A DNA stretch of 61,558 bases from Bacillota bacterium (GTDB lineage: Bacteria; Bacillota; Clostridia; Lachnospirales; Lachnospiraceae): NCBI GenBank assembly GCA_023415475.1, contig JAEZKL010000056.1, positions 1 to 61,558 of the forward strand, read 5' to 3'. A program made the position numbers and the translations under genes. Below, piece by piece: positions 1 to 10,134 of the stretch; the stretch's first letter is position 1; each line of letters opens with the position of its first letter. A model generated the notes under the pieces. It was given only the letters and a program-made list of their open reading frames with translations, searched no databases and was not told the origin of the DNA.

Positions 1-1
1 T

Positions 2-553
2 AATGAAGATCTTCTGACAAATAAAGCTTTATTTTACCGAATCATCAAGGAGTTGATCAATTTCTCCGCTGAGCATAAGCTGCTAAAGGAAGGGATCCAA
101 ATTATTAATGAAAGCTTTGATCATGTAATTAGTCATGAAATTCTTATCGAATGCCTAAACACTGTTTATGAAAAAAAAGAGAAATTCATGATGAATTATC
201 TGACTTTGAATAAGTGGCTGCAGCTAAGAGAAAGGAATATTCCAATCGAGCAATATTTCGTCTCAAAAGGATACCGGTCTATTGCTATTTATGGCATTGG
301 CGAATTGGGAAAACGTCTGTATCATGAGCTTCAAGGCTCTCAGATACAGGTTAAATTCGGAATTGACAGAGCCGGGAAGAGCTGCCAGGACATGGATATG
401 AACATCTATTCACCGGATAACTTTCATAATGAGGTGGATGGTATTGTTGTAAGTGTAATAAATGACTTTGAAAGAATAGATGTGGAGCTTCGAAGCTTTT
501 ATGGAGGTCCAATTCTATCGTTGGATAAAATCATTGATGAGCTACTATATTAG
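2..553 (+). CDS. 5'-truncated protein with C-terminal nucleotide-binding-like domain, glycan cluster
   Basis: The reading frame is open from base 2 with no stop, so the gene probably starts before the window and only its C-terminal ~183 codons are visible; the internal TTG at 53 is a poor start candidate. Around codons 95-125 there is a Rossmann-like stretch (IAIYGIGELGKRLYHEL followed by a beta strand ending in FGIDR), as found at the C-terminal end of many capsule and glycosyltransferase-associated proteins. The gene is followed by a GT8 glycosyltransferase, which supports a role in surface polysaccharide or protein glycosylation. The enzymatic function cannot be named from this fragment. 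Confidence 0.6.
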   Translation, partial: NEDLLTNKALFYRIIKELINFSAEHKLLKEGIQIINESFDHVISHEILIECLNTVYEKKEKFMMNYLTLNKWLQLRERNIPIEQYFVSKGYRSIAIYGIGELGKRLYHELQGSQIQVKFGIDRAGKSCQDMDMNIYSPDNFHNEVDGIVVSVINDFERIDVELRSFYGGPILSLDKIIDELLY

Positions 554-623
554 AAGGGATATGTGATACGATTGCTAAACTCAAAAGTATTGCTGGGGTT
601 GGAGTACAAGTTAGATTAAAGTA

Positions 624-1613
624 TTGAATATTTTATGCGAAGGGTGCCTGAAGAAGATGAAGTGTCATGAGATAATTAAAGATAGGAACAGAGTTATTAA
701 TGTAGCGGTTACGGTTGATAATAATTATATCAAACCGTTGATAGTAATGCTGACTTCTTTGTTTTATAATAACAGGGAAAATAATTTTACTATATACTTA
801 ATTCATTCCGACTTAACTGATGAAAATATAGGAAAGGTAAGCGATCTGATTAGAAAGTATAGTCAAAGGATTTTTGTGATTAAGCTTGCTTCTACCTTAT
901 TTGAGAAGGCAACCAGTGTAGCACATGTAACAAAGGAGACCTTCTATAGACTGTTGCTTACCGAAATCATACCTCAGGAGGTTGACAAGATTCTATACCT
1001 GGACCCCGATATTATAATCAATGGATCCATCTCACAACTCTATGATAAGAAATTTCATAATCGGTTGGCCATTGCTGCTGAGGTAGCTAAGGATAATTCC
1101 AGATGGGACAGTCCAAAAAAATTGATTGGGATCCCGAAGAAGGCGGTTTATTTTAATGCAGGCGTTATGCTATTTAACTTAAAGCTGATGAGAAAAAGTC
1201 CCATTTTCTCGAAGGAATTTATGCTGGATTATGTAGTAAAGAATAATAGCCGTTTTATAGAAGGAGATCAGTCCTGTCTCAATGCATTATTATGGGACAA
1301 GATTATTATTTTAAACTGCAACTTGTATAATTATGATACCAGATTCTGTTTTGATAAAGAAAAACAAAGCTTTATGAAATATTTTATATCAGATATTCGG
1401 GATGAAAAAATAGCCTATCAAAAGTCATTAATCATTCATTATCGAGGTGCCAGCAAACCCTGGAACAGTGACTATTATGGAAAGCTATGGTACCTTTATT
1501 GGTATTATGAAAACATGACAGAATATAAAAGAAGTTTTCTTATAAACTATTTGCACCATAAGTATTCCAATATGAAGGAATATATGTCTATGATAAAAAA
1601 GAAATATCTATAA
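624..1613 (+). CDS. Glycosyltransferase family 8 (LgtC-like)
   Basis: Retaining GT-A glycosyltransferase expected to transfer a hexose from a nucleotide sugar. The N-terminal strand INVAVTVDNNYIKPLIVML matches the GT8 nucleotide-sugar site. The metal-binding DXD motif is in LYLDPDII (about residues 125-132), and the C-terminal HYRGASKPW matches the family HxxGxxKPW motif. Length (329 aa) is normal for GT8. The TTG at 624 has no clear ribosome site, and an in-frame TAG at 612 limits extension. The ATG at 657 (MKCHEII) preceded by AGGGTG may be the real start. It lies with methyltransferase and sugar-precursor genes in an AT-rich glycan cluster; acceptor unknown. Confidence 0.85.
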   Translation: MNILCEGCLKKMKCHEIIKDRNRVINVAVTVDNNYIKPLIVMLTSLFYNNRENNFTIYLIHSDLTDENIGKVSDLIRKYSQRIFVIKLASTLFEKATSVAHVTKETFYRLLLTEIIPQEVDKILYLDPDIIINGSISQLYDKKFHNRLAIAAEVAKDNSRWDSPKKLIGIPKKAVYFNAGVMLFNLKLMRKSPIFSKEFMLDYVVKNNSRFIEGDQSCLNALLWDKIIILNCNLYNYDTRFCFDKEKQSFMKYFISDIRDEKIAYQKSLIIHYRGASKPWNSDYYGKLWYLYWYYENMTEYKRSFLINYLHHKYSNMKEYMSMIKKKYL

Positions 1614-1667
1614 GAAAACAGAATACCGGTTGTCCACCACATTGTAATAGAATTAAGGAGAAAAGTT

Positions 1668-2423
1668 ATGTATGATAATAAATTTTATGATAAAATGGTG
1701 AAACGTAGCAAAGTAAATAATAAGACTTCTTCCCAGGTGATTGTTCCCATCATAACTGATCTTATTAGGCCGCAGAGTGTTGTAGATGTCGGCTGTGCTC
1801 TTGGTGTTTGGACGGATACCTTTAAAAAGGCCGGTAATGTCAGAGAAGTTCTTGGCATTGATGGTGATTGGGTTGATAAGAATAAGCTATTAATCGGAAA
1901 AGATGAGTTCCGATATCATAACTTGGAGACGAAGCTGGTAATAGATAAAAAATATGATTTGGCAGTCAGCTTAGAGGTGGCGGAGCACATTTCCGGTGAG
2001 CACGCTGGTGTCTTTGTTGACAACCTGGTAAACTTAAGTGATTGTATACTATTTAGTGCTGCTATTCCTAACCAAGGCGGAACCCTTCATGTGAACGAAC
2101 AGTGGCAGAGCTACTGGATCAAGAAATTCAAAGCGCGGGGATATTCATGCTTTGACTACATTCGCCCTCAGATTTGGGATAATGACCGTGTATCCTTATG
2201 TTATAGACAGAATACCTTATTATTTGTTAAGGAAAGTATGCTTGATGATCTTGGTCTACGAGACAAACTAAGCCATTGCAGTGACTTCATAGCTGATTGT
2301 GTACATCCCAAAATATATGAAATCGGAGTAACAAACGAGCAGGAATTGAAACATATTTTATCCCTACAGGTTAAAATAGTAAAGGCATTAAGAGATAAAT
2401 TAAAGAAAAAGATACTGAAGTGA
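1668..2423 (+). CDS. SAM-dependent methyltransferase (class I)
   Basis: Probable O- or N-methyltransferase acting on a sugar or lipid-linked glycan. Motif I VVDVGCALGVW (about residues 38-48) is the glycine-rich SAM-binding loop. An acidic residue follows the next strand (LGIDGDW), and LAVSLEVAEHIS resembles the post-II region of Methyltransf_11/23 proteins. The ATG at 1668 has a strong ribosome site (AAGGAGAAAAGTT). No membrane segment is visible. Position in the glycan cluster suggests it caps or modifies a surface sugar, but the substrate is not shown by the sequence. Confidence 0.8.
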   Translation: MYDNKFYDKMVKRSKVNNKTSSQVIVPIITDLIRPQSVVDVGCALGVWTDTFKKAGNVREVLGIDGDWVDKNKLLIGKDEFRYHNLETKLVIDKKYDLAVSLEVAEHISGEHAGVFVDNLVNLSDCILFSAAIPNQGGTLHVNEQWQSYWIKKFKARGYSCFDYIRPQIWDNDRVSLCYRQNTLLFVKESMLDDLGLRDKLSHCSDFIADCVHPKIYEIGVTNEQELKHILSLQVKIVKALRDKLKKKILK

Positions 2424-2768
2424 TTATGTATCACATCGTTAAGTTATAATAAAGTACTAATCAGCGGATACAGTATAAACTTATAGAGAAAGAGATGGTT
2501 CCGCAATTTATTAACATGTATGCAAGAAAGATAAAAGTACAGTCTCAGATAGGTATGATGCTCAGAAATATTCTAATCATTATGCCTATGAACTTATTGG
2601 GTATATTTTTTAAGAAGCTTGATATCAAATTTGAGACGCTCTATGGGGTCATTTGTTTTTAGTTCGAAATAATAATGAATAGTATAAAAATATTAGGTCA
2701 TGGACTTACCATATATTATCTGTAAAACAAAGCAATAGATATCTTTACATGAGATTAAGGAGCATATT
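2424..2768. other. Intergenic stretch without a convincing gene
   Basis: 345 bases, strongly AT-rich. I see no ORF with a ribosome site, no good hairpin plus T-run, and no clear repeat. AAGGAGCATATT just before 2769 is the ribosome site of the next gene. Short open stretches could be debris of a lost glycan gene, but nothing recognisable remains. Confidence 0.5.
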
Positions 2769-3677
2769 ATGAAGAATTGTCTCATATGGGGTATATCAGA
2801 TGAATATACAGCCCATATAAACCAGATAAATTTTGAAGTACTAAAAGGAAATATAAATATACTGGCCATGATTTCAAAGGATAAATTCTCTTCTTATATC
2901 GATGGGAAGAAAATCATAGGTAAGGAGGATATAATCCAATATCAATATGATTATATCATAATATTTAATAAGGTCAGGTTTCAGGAAATTAAAGATGAGG
3001 CAATGAAGCTAGGGGTACCTGATAAAAAAATTATGAATGGTTCAATATTCCACATTCCTAATTTTGATTTTCTTAAGTATACCAGTCTTATCGAAAACCC
3101 TAAAACAATCATATCGGATGATTGCTTTGCAGCTTATATATACCATTATCTGAATCTGGAATTTGCATCACCTTTTATATTGTTTTATTTTGAAGATAAG
3201 GATTACATAAAATTATTGCAGAATATGGATTATTATTTGGAGCAGGAGCTATCCAGAGAACAGGATAGTGATATCTTAACCAATAGAATGCCAATAGGGT
3301 CATTAGGTAATAAACAAGATAAAATCTTATTATACTTTAATCATTATCATACCTTTGAGCAAGCTAAGGATGCTTGGGAGAGAAGATTAAAACGTATTAA
3401 CAGCAAGAACATTTTTGTTAAGATGACAATACCGAATGATGATATTGCAATGCAATTTCATGAATTACCTTATGAAAATAAAGTGGGGTTTTATCATAAA
3501 CAATTTAAGGGGGACTCAATAAAGTGTTTGCCCAGATATACGTGGCGAATCAAGGAGAAGCCTAATATATACGGATATGATTTTAGAGCCTATGTAAGAA
3601 ATATGACTCACTTGGTTGAGTCTTGCGATGTGTTTAAAATGTTAAACAATGAAAAAGACTTTATGCGTGAAATATAA
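2769..3677 (+). CDS. DUF1919 family protein (exopolysaccharide-associated)
   Basis: The N-terminal ~100 residues resemble a small Rossmann-like domain (MKNCLIWGISDEYTAHI start, then YDYIIIFNKVRF). The rest matches DUF1919 as I know it: ISDDCFAAYIYHYL followed by SPFILFYFEDKDYIKLL (about residues 117-155), then an LLYFNHYHTFEQAKDAWERR segment. DUF1919 proteins occur in capsule and exopolysaccharide loci; the reaction is unknown, with acyl or phospho-sugar modification only a guess. Ribosome site AAGGAGCATATT precedes the ATG. The ugd start codon follows 33 bases downstream, so the two are probably co-transcribed. Confidence 0.75.
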   Translation: MKNCLIWGISDEYTAHINQINFEVLKGNINILAMISKDKFSSYIDGKKIIGKEDIIQYQYDYIIIFNKVRFQEIKDEAMKLGVPDKKIMNGSIFHIPNFDFLKYTSLIENPKTIISDDCFAAYIYHYLNLEFASPFILFYFEDKDYIKLLQNMDYYLEQELSREQDSDILTNRMPIGSLGNKQDKILLYFNHYHTFEQAKDAWERRLKRINSKNIFVKMTIPNDDIAMQFHELPYENKVGFYHKQFKGDSIKCLPRYTWRIKEKPNIYGYDFRAYVRNMTHLVESCDVFKMLNNEKDFMREI

Positions 3678-3710
3678 GATATCATGTTACAGTTTCATAA
3701 GGAGAAAAGC

Positions 3711-4895
3711 ATGAAAATTGCAGTTGCAGGTACAGGCTATGTGGGGTTATCAAATGCAATCTTACTGGCACAGCATAATGAAGTGAAAGCAGTGGATATC
3801 ATACCTGAAAAAGTTGCTATGATCAATAATCGAAGGTCACCGATTATGGATAAGGAAATTGAAGAATTTCTTAAGAACGAAGATATTAATCTGGTTGCTA
3901 CTTTAGATTCAGAGGCTGCATATAGAGAAGCGGAATATGTCATAGTCTCTACACCAACAAATTATGACCCGGTAAAAAACTATTTTGATACATCTTCGGT
4001 AGAAGCAGTGATCGAAAAGGTTTTATCGGTCAACAGTGAGGCAATTATTGTAATTAAATCTACCGTTCCGGTCGGATATACAAAATCAATCAGTGAAAAA
4101 TATGCGACACAAAGAATCATCTTTTCACCGGAATTTTTACGTGAAGGACGAGCTCTTTATGATAATTTATATCCGTCAAGAATAATAGTCGGTGCACCGG
4201 AGGCACATACAGAAATAAAAAGCAAATCAAAGATTTTCGGTGAGCTGCTGAGGGAAGGTGCAATAAAAAAGGATGTCGCTGTTCTATATACGGAAACAAC
4301 GGAAGCAGAGGCAGTAAAACTGTTCTCTAATACATATTTGGCGTTACGTGTGGCATATTTCAATGAATTGGATACCTATGCTGAAATTAGAGAGTTAGAT
4401 ACAAAACAGATTATTGAAGGAGTATGCCTTGATCCACGAATCGGCAGTCATTACAATAACCCCTCCTTTGGGTATGGTGGTTATTGCCTTCCGAAGGATA
4501 CGAAGCAGCTTCTTGCTAATTATGACTCGGTACCCAACAACATTATTGCTGCCATAGTGGAGGCAAACCGTACCAGAAAAGATTATATATCCGAACGGAT
4601 CATGGAGAGAAGCCCCAAGGTTGTTGGGATATATCGACTCACCATGAAGTCGGCTTCGGATAATTTCCGAGACTCATCAGTGCGAGGAGTAATGGAACGT
4701 ATCAAAGATAAGGATGTGGAAGTTGTTATTTATGAGCCGACAGTCAAGGAAGACACATTTTTTGGCTCCAGAATAATAAAAGACTTAGAGGAATTTAAGA
4801 GAATTTCTGATGTGATTGTTGCGAATAGATATCATGATGAAATAAGTAGCGTTATCGATAAGGTATATACAAGAGATTTATATTTTAGAGATTAA
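3711..4895 (+). CDS. ugd: UDP-glucose 6-dehydrogenase
   Basis: Oxidises UDP-glucose to UDP-glucuronate with two NAD+, supplying acidic sugar precursor for surface glycans. The N-terminal NAD-binding fingerprint GTGYVGLS is present. It is followed by STPTNY, IKSTVPVGYT, FSPEFLREGRA and the catalytic-cysteine motif GGYCLPKDTKQL. At 394 aa it has the usual length. The ATG at 3711 is preferred over the in-frame ATG at 3684 because AAGGAGAAAAGC lies directly upstream. Adjacent genes are a DUF1919 protein and a pyruvyl transferase-like protein, consistent with an acidic exopolysaccharide or glycoprotein pathway. Confidence 0.93.
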   Translation: MKIAVAGTGYVGLSNAILLAQHNEVKAVDIIPEKVAMINNRRSPIMDKEIEEFLKNEDINLVATLDSEAAYREAEYVIVSTPTNYDPVKNYFDTSSVEAVIEKVLSVNSEAIIVIKSTVPVGYTKSISEKYATQRIIFSPEFLREGRALYDNLYPSRIIVGAPEAHTEIKSKSKIFGELLREGAIKKDVAVLYTETTEAEAVKLFSNTYLALRVAYFNELDTYAEIRELDTKQIIEGVCLDPRIGSHYNNPSFGYGGYCLPKDTKQLLANYDSVPNNIIAAIVEANRTRKDYISERIMERSPKVVGIYRLTMKSASDNFRDSSVRGVMERIKDKDVEVVIYEPTVKEDTFFGSRIIKDLEEFKRISDVIVANRYHDEISSVIDKVYTRDLYFRD

Positions 4896-4940
4896 TTATC
4901 ACCAAGCTTTAACAATTTGGTTTAGGAAGGGCGAAATCTT

Positions 4941-6026
4941 ATGAAATGTATCTATCTAAATCCAATCTTGGAAGCAGGTTTGCATCAGGACGTTTCATTT
5001 CAGAAAAAAGTATCTTATACTGGTAATAATACGGGAAACATGGTTTTTGTAGACGCAATTAAGCAGCAGCTTATCTATGAAAAAGAAGTCAGGTTAGGAG
5101 ACCCAATACTGAATGAGATTGGAGAAGATTACATCGGTGTACTGTCATGTGCAAATATGATCAATATAAGCGATCCTATTCTGGAAGCGTATGTTGATCC
5201 GATTTGTGATCTGAAGTTTTCAATAACACTAGCCGGGTTAGGTGCACAAGGAACCAAGGAGTTGAATACACCGCATAAACTGATGGAAGCAATGCCAAAG
5301 GAAAGAATTCGTGCTTTGTTAAGATTATGCGAAAGAGTGGTTTCAATAGGAATCAGGGGAGAATTTACTGCGGAATGCCTGGAATTGGTTGGGATTCGAA
5401 ATTATCATATCATCGGTTGTCCGTCGTTATATCAGTATGAAGAGAATTTTAGGGAATTGAAACAGCCTCATACAGATAAATGTGTCTTTTATACGGCAAC
5501 AAAGCTGGCTTATGAGCATAAAATTTTAGAATTCGCTATCCGAAATAACATGAAATGGATTTTGCAATCTATGACGGATATGCCGCTTACTGTATATGAG
5601 AATCGTAGCATTACAGATGAGGTAGTTCAGAGAAATTTTCCTGGGTATCACGGCGATATCGGTTTACTCGAGAAATATATGAGAAAAAATGCAGTCATGT
5701 TCTTTAGGATGAAAGAATGGTATGAATATTTGGAGAAGGAAGATTTTACTTTTTCCTTTGGCGGCAGATTTCATGGAAATGTAGCAGCGATGAGAAGCGG
5801 AATTCCTGCTTTATGGATTGTTCATGACAGTAGAACGAAAGAGTTAACTCAAATATTTGACTTACCATCCATTGATTATTTGAAGCTTAGTAAAATAAAG
5901 TGTGTGGAAGAGCTGATAGACTATTGCTCGTATGAAAAATTTTACAAAAAATATCCAAGGATGTTTCATGAATACAATCAGTTCCTGAAGGAAAACGGAA
6001 TTGATAGCGTATGGAAAAGAGGATAA
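4941..6026 (+). CDS. Polysaccharide pyruvyl transferase family protein
   Basis: Family (PF04230) known for adding ketal-linked pyruvate or related acyl groups to surface sugars. Visible family features are the central repeated CERVVSIGIRGEFTAECL segment and the C-terminal FSFGGRFHGNVAAMRSGIPA (about residues 272-291), where G-R-x-H-G-N-x-A is the most conserved block. ALWIVHDSRTKEL follows. Length 361 aa fits. AGGAAGG lies upstream with a rather long spacer. The stop overlaps the first ATG of the DUF115 gene by 16 bases, which indicates translational coupling. Confidence 0.82.
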   Translation: MKCIYLNPILEAGLHQDVSFQKKVSYTGNNTGNMVFVDAIKQQLIYEKEVRLGDPILNEIGEDYIGVLSCANMINISDPILEAYVDPICDLKFSITLAGLGAQGTKELNTPHKLMEAMPKERIRALLRLCERVVSIGIRGEFTAECLELVGIRNYHIIGCPSLYQYEENFRELKQPHTDKCVFYTATKLAYEHKILEFAIRNNMKWILQSMTDMPLTVYENRSITDEVVQRNFPGYHGDIGLLEKYMRKNAVMFFRMKEWYEYLEKEDFTFSFGGRFHGNVAAMRSGIPALWIVHDSRTKELTQIFDLPSIDYLKLSKIKCVEELIDYCSYEKFYKKYPRMFHEYNQFLKENGIDSVWKRG

Positions 6027-7699
6027 CAGCTTTGATGAAAGAACTATATCAACTATTATATAAAAATGCGGATATGATAGATATTATTGATAAGATAATA
6101 TTTTTTTTCCATGCCCAAAACTTCGATAAGGCTTTTCGATATTCCACCAATCTTCTGCATCATCTCGATGTTAATATGAACTTGATACAAAGGATTGCCG
6201 GGGCTGAGAGAGCAGAATATCTGAATCATGCACTTATAGACCTGCTTACTGCTCAGGAGACAAAGGATTATGTATTGCAAGCGGATTTATATGAGCTTCA
6301 GATTCGTCCGTTTTTAGTCAGCCTTCAAGAAGACATGATTACGAGTGATGGGTTTTCTTATGACGAGACTCTTTTCCCGAATAATAGAGAAGCGATAAAC
6401 CAGAAGAATCCGAGTTTATGCGAGCTGATATACCTGGGAATATCTCCTTATGGACTTGCGGAGAAAGGATATGAGATTGAGTTTTCTTCCTGCGGTTTAA
6501 TGACCTGCGCCATAACGGATAATGTTGGAAGATATTATTTACACAGTAACAACAGAATATCCGATGAGGCCTATACTCTGGCCTCTTCCTGGTATGAGGA
6601 GGAGATTACTACTTATATTGTGTATGGGTATGGCTTGGGATATCATATTAAGGAGTTGTTGCAGTTAGATAGCAGTATACACATCGTGGTATATGAGTCA
6701 GATTTATATGTTCTCAAGCTGGCAGCTGCTTATACACGGATGGCTGGACTTATCAGTAAATCGAACCTGGAATTGATTTATGACCCTAAGAATATAGGGT
6801 TATTGCATAGGCTGAGCAACCTTAAGGGAGATGAAAAATTTGTTATACACTACCCGTCGCTCCGTAATGTACGAGACACTTCAATTAAGGATAAACTGGA
6901 GAATTATTTTGTACAATATAGTTCGGTTGCCAATCAGTTGAAGCTACTGAACGGTAATTTTCTGGAGAATATTAAGCATTTTGATGGTCTTGTAGATGAG
7001 CTAAAGGATCAGTTTATCAATAAAGATTTGTTTATTGTTGCAGCAGGTCCTTCTCTGGATAAAAATTTTCATCATCTAAAAGCAATTAATCACAATACAG
7101 GTATCATCCTGGCAACCGGGACAGTTTTTAAGAAACTGTTGGCAGCAGGAATTCCGGTAGATTATATTATTGTTACTGATCCAAATGAGAGAGTCTATAC
7201 TCAGATTGCAGGTTATGAGAAGTCTGAGATACCTATGTTGTACTTATCGACTGCGTTTCGAGGGTTTTCAAGAAATTATCAGGGTAAGAAATATATGATT
7301 CTGCAAAAGGACTATAACAAATCGGAGGACTTTGCATTAAAAAAAGAGGCAATGTTAGTTCAGACGGGCGGTTCCGTAAGTACAACCGCATTGGATTTAG
7401 GAATTACATTTGGATGCCGGCGTATCATATTCCTAGGCTTGGATTTGGCCTATACCGATAATTATGTGCATGCTGCAGAGACTTCTCGAAGAAATCTAGC
7501 CTCAACCGAAGACCTTCGGCAAGTGGAGGATATTCATGGAAAGCTTGTCTATACCAGTAGAACACTTGATATGTATCGACAATGGATAGAGAAGCGGATT
7601 AAAGATGTACAAGGAATTGAGTTTATCGATGCTACTGAGGGTGGAGCGAAAATTAAGGGGATGAAGACACTAAAAATGAGTGATCTTTTTCAGGTGTAA
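6011..7699 (+). CDS. DUF115 / 6-hydroxymethylpterin pyrophosphokinase MptE-like (Maf-like) protein
   Basis: Two-part protein. Residues 1 to ~320 form an N-terminal domain with the landmarks IEFSSCGLMTCAI and YGYGLGYHIKELL. Residues ~330-560 carry DUF115: LFIVAAGPSLDKNFHHL, then GIILATGTVFKKLL and PVDYIIVTDPNE. Relatives are the motility accessory factor (Maf) glycosyltransferases that add nonulosonic-type sugars to flagellin; substrate here is unknown. The ATG at 6011 lies inside the preceding gene. The ATG at 6035, with AGAGG 13 bases upstream, is an alternative start. The N-terminal half has a paralogue without DUF115 at about 11.1-12.1 kb. Confidence 0.82.
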   Translation: MEKRITALMKELYQLLYKNADMIDIIDKIIFFFHAQNFDKAFRYSTNLLHHLDVNMNLIQRIAGAERAEYLNHALIDLLTAQETKDYVLQADLYELQIRPFLVSLQEDMITSDGFSYDETLFPNNREAINQKNPSLCELIYLGISPYGLAEKGYEIEFSSCGLMTCAITDNVGRYYLHSNNRISDEAYTLASSWYEEEITTYIVYGYGLGYHIKELLQLDSSIHIVVYESDLYVLKLAAAYTRMAGLISKSNLELIYDPKNIGLLHRLSNLKGDEKFVIHYPSLRNVRDTSIKDKLENYFVQYSSVANQLKLLNGNFLENIKHFDGLVDELKDQFINKDLFIVAAGPSLDKNFHHLKAINHNTGIILATGTVFKKLLAAGIPVDYIIVTDPNERVYTQIAGYEKSEIPMLYLSTAFRGFSRNYQGKKYMILQKDYNKSEDFALKKEAMLVQTGGSVSTTALDLGITFGCRRIIFLGLDLAYTDNYVHAAETSRRNLASTEDLRQVEDIHGKLVYTSRTLDMYRQWIEKRIKDVQGIEFIDATEGGAKIKGMKTLKMSDLFQV

Positions 7700-7727
7700 G
7701 CAACCAGATACATTCAGGTGCATTGAT

Positions 7728-7792
7728 AGAAGCCTTCGGTGAAGATGTTTGCTTTATAAAAGCGCATTTTTACGAGGGCTTCTTTTGTTTTT
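7728..7792 (+). terminator. Probable terminator of the glycan operon
   Basis: AGAAGCC at 7728-7734 pairs with GGCTTCT at 7777-7783 and is followed by TTTGTTTTT. The loop is long (42 bases) with a small internal TTTATAAA palindrome, so efficiency is uncertain. Confidence 0.55.
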
Positions 7793-8053
7793 GGAGATAA
7801 CAAAGGCTAAGAGTAATTAGAAATCGGGTTAAGTTTCATTACCAAATTGCCGATATTATTGTATGGGTTTAATTATATTAACAGAAGCCAAATAATTCTG
7901 AAAAAGTAGCTTGCTTATTAAGACGAAGATGATATTTTATTAATATTTTTGATTTGTTAGAAAATGGATGATTTTTGGTGAAAAAAGCTGTATAATTAAA
8001 ATGAATTATAGCGGCTGGGAAAATTATGGAACCATAAGGTATATGGATCACAT
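7793..8053. other. Intergenic region upstream of the secreted-protein gene
   Basis: AT-rich and without a coding frame. TATAAT at 7991-7996 could be a -10 box for the gene at 8068, but no -35 at 17-base spacing stands out. The sequence from 8000 to 8053 would then be the 5' untranslated region. Confidence 0.4.
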
Positions 8054-8067
8054 GGAGGTGTAAATTG

Positions 8068-10098
8068 ATGAAGAAATTAAGTATGAAACTAATGTTACTT
8101 CTTGTTCTTGTTACTGCCGGTGTTGTATTTTCACCGAAGCAGGAGTCGCTAGCGGCAGTAGGAGCGGTAGAGGTATGCGCGGTATCCTACACAGACGAAA
8201 GTATCCTGGTATTTACGAACGAAAATACCAAGATATACTTTGGAACTGAAATAGATGTGGCAAGAAATAATTGGGATGTAATTGAAGTCGGTACGGATAA
8301 GATAGCAGTCATTGATATATCCTGGCTATCTTCAAATGTTGAGAACATTCTTATAATCAAAGGAGATAAGGTCGGGACACAGTCCAGAGTTATTATAAAT
8401 AAAAAGCCACAAAAGCTGGAGGTTTCGATTAATTATAGCCAGCTGGATTCGCTTGCTCCAAATGCTAACATAGGACCAATTCTAAACGTGATGTCCAGCG
8501 AAGGCACTGCAACCAACCCGCTTAACTTCGATGATCTTCAGTGGAAAAAGGGAGATGATGGTCGTTGGCTTTCTAGCGGATTACTTACAAAGAGGGTTTT
8601 GGAGAATTATCTAATTCGAGGAACGAACCTATATTTTAGAGTAGCACCGGTAGATGATATCGTTAGTGCTTCAACAGATATCAGAGAAAAGGTTAAGAAT
8701 TTTCCTTATGATTATATTGATTTCTCTACCTTAACTACTAAGACATACTTTCCGGACGGTTCCAAGGGACGACGGGCAAGCAGTGAAGTAAAGCTGAAGA
8801 TCGCCAAGCAAGCTACACTTCCTGTTACAGGAGTGGACGGTGAAAAATTTACCGTTAATATTAAGTACGGACAGGAATATCGAGTTAAAGATAATAGTGG
8901 AAGCATTATCACTGATTGGACGAAGGTCACGGACAGAGCAATTAAGAAGTTACCTTTATCTACTATGATTCAGGGTGCCAGAGACGGCTTAACCGCCGCT
9001 AAAGCCTTCCAGGAGATGTTGATTGAGATTAGAAATTATTCCACCTCGAAGGCTTCGTCCTCGAAGATTATTGAGACACGTCTGAATGCTCAGCGTATTT
9101 TACCCGGTACCATTGTTTCCGGGGCAGCGCCTTCTGATATAACTGCCTCCGATATGAATAATATTTATATATCCTATAACGGTACAAAGAATATTAATAT
9201 TCAGATACCCTCTGCCACAGTAGATAATCCCTATGAATACTGTGTTGTCAAAGAAGGGGATAGCTTTGATTTGAACAGAGCCTCCTGGACTACGATATCA
9301 AAGGGAACAATAGTGAAGATACTATCCACTAAAGCGGTGGACAAATCCACACTATACATCAGACAGCAGGAGATTAAGTACAAGGCAGCAAGCGCAACAA
9401 AATCAGCCGTAGCTTTTAAGCTGGCATCAACCATGGGAACCTTTAAGGTTCATTATCCTTCCATACCTACTACCGAGAAAAAGACTTATGTATTTACCAA
9501 GGGATATACTACTGCACTTACGATCGATGTTACTCTGAATGTTAAAGGGAAGCTGCCCTTTGAGACAGGTCTTAAATATATCAAGCTTGGTACCAAGGAT
9601 GTACCTGTGGTTGGCGTACCGACTATAAACCCGTCTATCTCCGGTGGTATTGATCCTGACACTGTATATACCATGAGAATAACTCTTGACAGCAATGCAT
9701 TGAAGAATATGACGAACTGTACCGCAAGAGCACTTAGTATCTATTATAATAACGGCACCGTTGACAAGACATCAGCTAAGCTGACCATCAAGAACCCCAC
9801 GGATGCGCTAAGTATAGTTACCAAAGCACCGGAAGTAGGTAGTGCCGATGGAACCACCAGAGTATTTTTAGTGAGTGCTACGGGTGTGGACAATCATCTG
9901 ATATATGAGATAACGGCTGATCAAGTAACCGGAAAGAAGATGGAAGAAAAGTTTGAAGGAACGAAAGTCTTTACCGACGGAATGGATATTGCAATAGTAG
10001 CAGATAAATGGCTAACCATTTATGAACTGGATAAGGATAACTATATTATGAAATATAAGTCAATTCAGATTAAAGCAGCGGATATTAAGCAACCCTAG
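8068..10098 (+). CDS. Secreted protein of unknown function
   Basis: 676 aa, not recognised. MKKLSMKLMLLLVLVTAGVV begins a typical signal peptide with a likely cleavage site after SLA (about residue 29). The mature part is rich in beta-strand-like, Thr/Ser/Lys sequence with no obvious catalytic motif and no C-terminal anchor. Two segments (about residues 45-110 and 375-460) share a loose W-x-x-I-x-x-GT pattern and may be repeated beta-sandwich modules. The ATG at 8068 has GGAGGTG 7 bases upstream; a TTG at 8065 is in frame. It lies between two glycosylation blocks and could be a surface protein that they modify, which is inference. Confidence 0.7.
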   Translation: MKKLSMKLMLLLVLVTAGVVFSPKQESLAAVGAVEVCAVSYTDESILVFTNENTKIYFGTEIDVARNNWDVIEVGTDKIAVIDISWLSSNVENILIIKGDKVGTQSRVIINKKPQKLEVSINYSQLDSLAPNANIGPILNVMSSEGTATNPLNFDDLQWKKGDDGRWLSSGLLTKRVLENYLIRGTNLYFRVAPVDDIVSASTDIREKVKNFPYDYIDFSTLTTKTYFPDGSKGRRASSEVKLKIAKQATLPVTGVDGEKFTVNIKYGQEYRVKDNSGSIITDWTKVTDRAIKKLPLSTMIQGARDGLTAAKAFQEMLIEIRNYSTSKASSSKIIETRLNAQRILPGTIVSGAAPSDITASDMNNIYISYNGTKNINIQIPSATVDNPYEYCVVKEGDSFDLNRASWTTISKGTIVKILSTKAVDKSTLYIRQQEIKYKAASATKSAVAFKLASTMGTFKVHYPSIPTTEKKTYVFTKGYTTALTIDVTLNVKGKLPFETGLKYIKLGTKDVPVVGVPTINPSISGGIDPDTVYTMRITLDSNALKNMTNCTARALSIYYNNGTVDKTSAKLTIKNPTDALSIVTKAPEVGSADGTTRVFLVSATGVDNHLIYEITADQVTGKKMEEKFEGTKVFTDGMDIAIVADKWLTIYELDKDNYIMKYKSIQIKAADIKQP

Positions 10099-10134
10099 TT
10101 CAGTGCACCTTAAGGAAGACAACATGGAGGTAAT

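Noticed and set aside
2424..2768. A small gene between the methyltransferase and DUF1919 genes
   Set aside because: Short open stretches lack a ribosome site and recognisable similarity.
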